Shown here: positions 60,904-64,000 of the stretch, one piece after another
Numbering within the stretch: the stretch's first letter is position 1
Layout: every line of letters begins with the position of its first letter
NCBI RefSeq assembly: GCF_042854845.1
Contig: NZ_AP031498.1
Coordinates: 5,022,001-5,086,000, forward strand
Reading direction: 5' to 3'
DNA from: Maricurvus nonylphenolicus
GTDB taxonomy: Bacteria > Pseudomonadota > Gammaproteobacteria > Pseudomonadales > Cellvibrionaceae
DNA: 64,000 bases
Program-made: the position numbers and the translations under genes
The notes under the pieces: generated by a model
The model's input: only the letters and a program-made list of their open reading frames with translations
What the model was told of the DNA's origin: nothing
Database searches by the model: none

Positions 60904-62139
60904 ATGGGCTGTTGCGACGCGCCAGGCTTGATGCCGCTTAATGAAGCCATCAACCAACTGCTTAACAGTGTAAAACCGTTAACGTACACAGAAACTGTCG
61001 GCCTGGAACTGATCCTTGACCGAATCCTCGCGGCAGATATCACCGCGCCGATTAATGTCCCAGGCTACGACAACTCTGCCATGGATGGTTACGCCATCCG
61101 GGCAGAAGACATTAACGCGAGCAATAAAACCCTCACCCAAGTCGGTAAATCCTTTGCCGGTGCCCCCTATACAGAAGAACTGCAAGCAGGCCAATGTGTA
61201 CGCATTATGACCGGCGCGCAAATCCCGGCCGGCGCCAACACCGTGGTCATGCAGGAAGACACATCGGCGGATAACGAGTCCATTACCTTTTTAACGGCCA
61301 TCAAACCCGGCAGCCATATCCGTAAAGCCGGGGAAGATATTCGTTTGGGTGAAGTGGTTTTACACAAAGGCCGTCGCCTAAGACCTGCTGACCTGGGTCT
61401 ACTGGCATCACTTGGTCTTGCCGAAGCAAACGTCTATCGCCCACTGCGCATTGCCCTATTCTCTACCGGTGATGAATTGCGCTTACCGGGACAAACGCTC
61501 GACCCCGGTTGCATTTACGACAGTAACCGCTTTGTCGTCGAGGCCATGTTAAAACGCCTGGGCATCGATATTTTGAACCTGGGCATATTACCCGACGATA
61601 AAGACGCACTGCGCAGCGCCTTTGAGGATGCTGCCAGTAGTTGCGATGCCATCATTACCTCTGGTGGGGTTTCTGTTGGCGAAGCCGACTACACCAAAGA
61701 CATTCTCGACGAACTTGGCAAAGTTAACTTCTGGAAAGTTGCCGTAAAACCCGGCAAGCCTTTTGCCTTTGGGCATGTTGGGGCCGCGGTATTTTTTGGT
61801 TTACCCGGTAATCCGGTATCTGCAGCGGTTACCTTTCATCAACTCGCTTTACCAGCCATTCAAAAAATGGCGGGAGAAACTGTCGAACCGCCTATCACCG
61901 TTCAGGCGACAACCGAGCATACATTACGTAAACATCCAGGGCGGACGGATTTTCAGCGTGGTGTTTTAGCGCAGCTGGAAGATGGTAGTTGGCAGGTTTG
62001 TGATACCGGTAGTCAGGGCTCCGGGATGTTGTCTTCAATGGTGAAGTCGAATTGTTATATTCGATTGGCGGCGGACGAGGGTAATATTGAAGCTGGCGAG
62101 CTTGTTGACGTTATTCCTTACGATCGGTGGATTAGCTAA
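60904..62139 (+). CDS. moeA: molybdopterin molybdenumtransferase
   Basis: A 411-residue enzyme that inserts molybdate into adenylylated molybdopterin, giving Mo-MPT for NarG. Present are the N-terminal PLNEAI, PGYDNSAMDGYA, GEDIRLGEVVLHKG, STGDEL, the GGVSVGEADYTKDIL region and FGLPGNPVSAAVTFHQLALPAI. The length is typical of the family. Co-transcription with narL supports a role in nitrate respiration. Confidence 0.95.
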   Translation: MGCCDAPGLMPLNEAINQLLNSVKPLTYTETVGLELILDRILAADITAPINVPGYDNSAMDGYAIRAEDINASNKTLTQVGKSFAGAPYTEELQAGQCVRIMTGAQIPAGANTVVMQEDTSADNESITFLTAIKPGSHIRKAGEDIRLGEVVLHKGRRLRPADLGLLASLGLAEANVYRPLRIALFSTGDELRLPGQTLDPGCIYDSNRFVVEAMLKRLGIDILNLGILPDDKDALRSAFEDAASSCDAIITSGGVSVGEADYTKDILDELGKVNFWKVAVKPGKPFAFGHVGAAVFFGLPGNPVSAAVTFHQLALPAIQKMAGETVEPPITVQATTEHTLRKHPGRTDFQRGVLAQLEDGSWQVCDTGSQGSGMLSSMVKSNCYIRLAADEGNIEAGELVDVIPYDRWIS

Positions 62140-62168
62140 CCCCACCGTCACTCCAGACCTCTATAACG

Positions 62169-62300
62169 CCATCCCCGTGAAAACGGGGATCCAGGGATAC
62201 GAAGATCGTTGACGCCGAATACTACAGTGGGTGTTAATGGAATGCGTACATGAGGACTAGCAGGCGCCATTAAACTGGATCCCCGTTTTCACGGGGATGG
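62169..62300. repeat. inverted pair of 26-bp REP palindromes after moeA
   Basis: The 26 bases at 62169-62194 (CCATCCCCGT...GGGGATCCAG) recur as their exact reverse complement at 62275-62300. Each unit is itself an ATCCCCG/CGGGGAT palindrome. The pair lies between the convergent moeA and hydroxylase genes, a usual site for BIME-like elements. Confidence 0.85.
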
Positions 62301-62312
62301 CATACCAAAGAA

Positions 62313-63497
62313 CTAACGTATCTGCGTCAATCTATGTGTTACTAATTTTTTAAACGGCGCAATATTATTACCTACCCGAATCGCCGCCTTCCTCGCCAAC
62401 TTCGCCAAAGGCCGATCATCAGTATATAACCGCACAATCATATTGGTAGATTCGTATAACGGCTTAGCCAGCAATTGATGCCGCCACTCATAACCTTGGA
62501 GCACAGACAGGGAACCAATATCTTTACCCTGCTGCTTAGCCTTTAAAATTTGTTTGGCCAGGGTATCGGCACTGCGAAGACCCAGGTTGTAACCATGGGC
62601 CGTTACAGGATGCATACCTACGGCTGCATCACCAATTAAGGCATAACCTGGACTGACAAATTTATCGGCATAGGCCCCCACCAAGGGATACGAAAAACGC
62701 TCGCTAACCAAGGTTAACTTACCCAGCCGATGCTCCAGCATATCACTCACACAACTCTCAAAGTCTTCCGGACTGGAACTTGTTAATTCCTCGGCTTTGG
62801 CAGCAGGAACGGTAATGACAATAGATGAAGTATTCTCTCCCAAGGGTAGGATTGCGCAGGTTCGGCCATAGTAGAAACACTCTTGCGCAGTGTTGCGGTG
62901 ACTGCCAGGGTGGGTCATATTGCAGACGATCATCACCCGGCCAAAATCTTTCATTTTGGCACCAATGCCCATCATTCTGCGCGTTGTGGAGAAACGGCTA
63001 TCGGCAGAGACAACCAAGCTTGCCTCAATCACGTCACCATTATCCAATACAACTCGGCCACCTGAGCCCGAAGCGCTGGTACTGATAACCGACTGCTCAT
63101 AAAGCCAATCAACATTCTTCAGCGTTTGCGCCTGACTAAACAGCGCTTTGCGAATCTGGTGATTTGCCACCAGGTAACCCAAGGGGGCATCAGGATCATC
63201 ACTGCGTTCAAAGTGAAGCGCGTAGGGAGAACTACCGTCCTGCACTGTAGCTTCACACAGCGGGTGAACCACATCAGATTCAAAGCGTTGCCAAACACCC
63301 ATTTCCATCAAGATGGTTTTCGACAAATGCGTCATCGCAATATCGCGACCATCCATAGGCGGATCACTTAATTCAGCTTTACTTTGTGGATCAATTAAAC
63401 AGAGCTGCAAACCACTTGAAGCCAGCGCACAGGCCAAACTTAAACCCGCTGGCCCCGCACCAATAACAGCAATATCAACCTGCTTTACAGCCCCCAT
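62313..63497 (-). CDS. ubiM: FAD-dependent ubiquinone-biosynthesis hydroxylase, UbiM-like
   Basis: A 394-residue flavin monooxygenase of the UbiH/UbiF/VisC/COQ6 family. The FAD motif GAGPAGLSLA is at about 11-20, the family block DGRDIAMTHLSK follows, then the second FAD segment ALIGDAAVGMHPVTAHGYNLGL (about 290). The C-terminal RLYTDDRPLAKLARKAAIRVGN resembles UbiM proteins as I recall them, which hydroxylate the ubiquinone ring. The ATG at 63497 follows GAAGGGTG; an upstream start at 63533 is the alternative. A perfect FNR-like box is 67 bp upstream. If UbiM is wrong, it is still a ubiquinone-type hydroxylase. Confidence 0.8.
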   Translation of the reverse strand: MGAVKQVDIAVIGAGPAGLSLACALASSGLQLCLIDPQSKAELSDPPMDGRDIAMTHLSKTILMEMGVWQRFESDVVHPLCEATVQDGSSPYALHFERSDDPDAPLGYLVANHQIRKALFSQAQTLKNVDWLYEQSVISTSASGSGGRVVLDNGDVIEASLVVSADSRFSTTRRMMGIGAKMKDFGRVMIVCNMTHPGSHRNTAQECFYYGRTCAILPLGENTSSIVITVPAAKAEELTSSSPEDFESCVSDMLEHRLGKLTLVSERFSYPLVGAYADKFVSPGYALIGDAAVGMHPVTAHGYNLGLRSADTLAKQILKAKQQGKDIGSLSVLQGYEWRHQLLAKPLYESTNMIVRLYTDDRPLAKLARKAAIRVGNNIAPFKKLVTHRLTQIR

Positions 63498-63563
63498 AGT
63501 AGACACCCTTCGTCCTGATACCGTTAAAGCCACAAAGCCTAATCAATTCGGTTTTATTACCCA

Positions 63564-63577
63564 TTGATCCTTATCAA
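63564..63577. promoter_or_regulatory. FNR/Anr box, hydroxylase side
   Basis: TTGATCCTTATCAA is an exact match to TTGAT-N4-ATCAA. Its centre lies about 73 bp upstream of the hydroxylase ATG, suitable for class II activation of that gene. Confidence 0.75.
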
Positions 63578-63655
63578 GTACAGTGCCATGAAAAACTATC
63601 TACCACCAATGCCTCACGGCTACTCACAACACCTCTGCCAGTTCACGTAAATATA

Positions 63656-63669
63656 TTGATCTCGCTCAA
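63656..63669. promoter_or_regulatory. FNR/Anr-like box, CBS-gene side
   Basis: TTGATCTCGCTCAA has one mismatch to the consensus and lies about 112 bp before the CBS gene ATG. Each of the two divergent genes therefore appears to have its own box. Confidence 0.6.
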
Positions 63670-63774
63670 TAATTAACGGCCCTAATCTACAATAATGGGT
63701 ACAAAGGTTATCCATTAATAGACCAAAGGTAGACGCCCCAGAATAGGGCAATGCACCAAAAAGAGGAATAGAAT

Positions 63775-64000
63775 ATGAACAATATCACCGCCGCCGACAT
63801 TATGAGTAAAGATGTACTTTTCGCCTATGAGGGCTGGTCCATAAAATATCTGGCGACCTTTCTCAGCGAAAAGAAAATTAGCGGTGCCCCTGTTGTTGCT
63901 TCCGACAATGAATTAATTGGCGTCGTCAGTGTGACCGATATTTTCCGCTTTGAGAATCAAGGCGACGCCGGTAAGGTTGATGCTCTCCGCGATTACTATC
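63775..64000 (+). CDS. CBS-domain protein, 5' part (runs off the window)
   Basis: The frame starts at ATG 63775, with AAGAGGAATAG upstream, and stays open to the last base (about 75 codons). It begins NITAADIMSKDVLFAYEGWS and continues with KKISGAPVVASDNELIGVVSVTDIFRF, a classic CBS motif, then DAGKVDALRDYY. It is a different sequence from the CBS pair at 36476. It probably continues as a second CBS domain or other regulatory module beyond the window. An FNR-like box lies upstream, suggesting expression at low oxygen. Confidence 0.85.
   Translation, partial: MNNITAADIMSKDVLFAYEGWSIKYLATFLSEKKISGAPVVASDNELIGVVSVTDIFRFENQGDAGKVDALRDYY

Noticed and set aside
1..64000. tRNA, rRNA, CRISPR arrays, integrases, transposases
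   Set aside because: I looked for T-loop signatures, regular repeats with spacers and recombinase motifs and saw none; a tool-based scan could still reveal a divergent one.

Overview
The window looks like a chromosome segment of an aerobic or facultatively denitrifying, probably marine, gammaproteobacterium. Four SusD-less TonB-dependent receptors, many small catabolic operons, GGATCCCCG/ATTCCCGC-type REP palindromes, a respiratory nitrate reductase locus and moderate GC all fit a Cellvibrionales/Spongiibacteraceae-like organism, but the genus cannot be fixed from sequence alone. No tRNA, rRNA, CRISPR array, integrase or insertion sequence was seen.

Region 1 (1-8340) is a catabolic cluster: a partial HSL-type hydrolase, a TonB receptor, an HxlR regulator, a 4HBT-like thioesterase, a crotonase, two alpha/beta hydrolases and an SDR. 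A 17-bp palindrome (GGTTKC-N5-GMAACC) precedes the receptor, the regulator, the thioesterase and the crotonase, so the HxlR protein is the likely local regulator of all four. Region 2 (8346-14038) has a TetR regulator divergent from two tandem membrane-anchored DUF3179 proteins, with TATCATTG repeats between them, then a secreted amidohydrolase and a small membrane protein.

Region 3 (14095-35748) is a larger catabolic island. A minus-strand operon encodes a beta-hydroxyacid dehydrogenase, a ThDP-dependent lyase-like enzyme, an aldehyde dehydrogenase and a Baeyer-Villiger-type monooxygenase. Around it lie a quinone oxidoreductase, an epimerase-like SDR, a GST, a TonB receptor, two 6-oxocamphor-hydrolase-like crotonases, two MFS carriers (one frameshifted), a periplasmic binding protein, PEP carboxykinase and an AraC regulator. 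Together these suggest uptake and ring opening of a cyclic ketone or diketone (terpenoid or alicyclic), with carbon fed to gluconeogenesis. Four copies of a 45-47 bp promoter-like element (ATGWCA-N29-AGCGTARAGT) sit upstream of the receptor/crotonase unit, the second crotonase, the quinone reductase and an empty region before pckA, and are the best candidate for the AraC regulon.

Region 4 (36060-63497) centres on nitrate respiration: narGHJI, a parvulin-type isomerase, CBS protein, narX, narK, narL and moeA, with near-identical NarL 7-2-7 boxes and FNR/Anr-like boxes at narG/narX and narK/narL. The nar genes are split by about 11 kb of other genes: a Tsx-like channel with an orphan binding protein, a PhzF-like protein, a methyltransferase-like protein, a BlaI/BlaR1-like pair divergent from a TonB receptor, an HD-GYP phosphodiesterase and another TonB receptor. 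The window ends with a UbiM-like hydroxylase divergent from a partial CBS-domain gene, with two FNR-like boxes between them.
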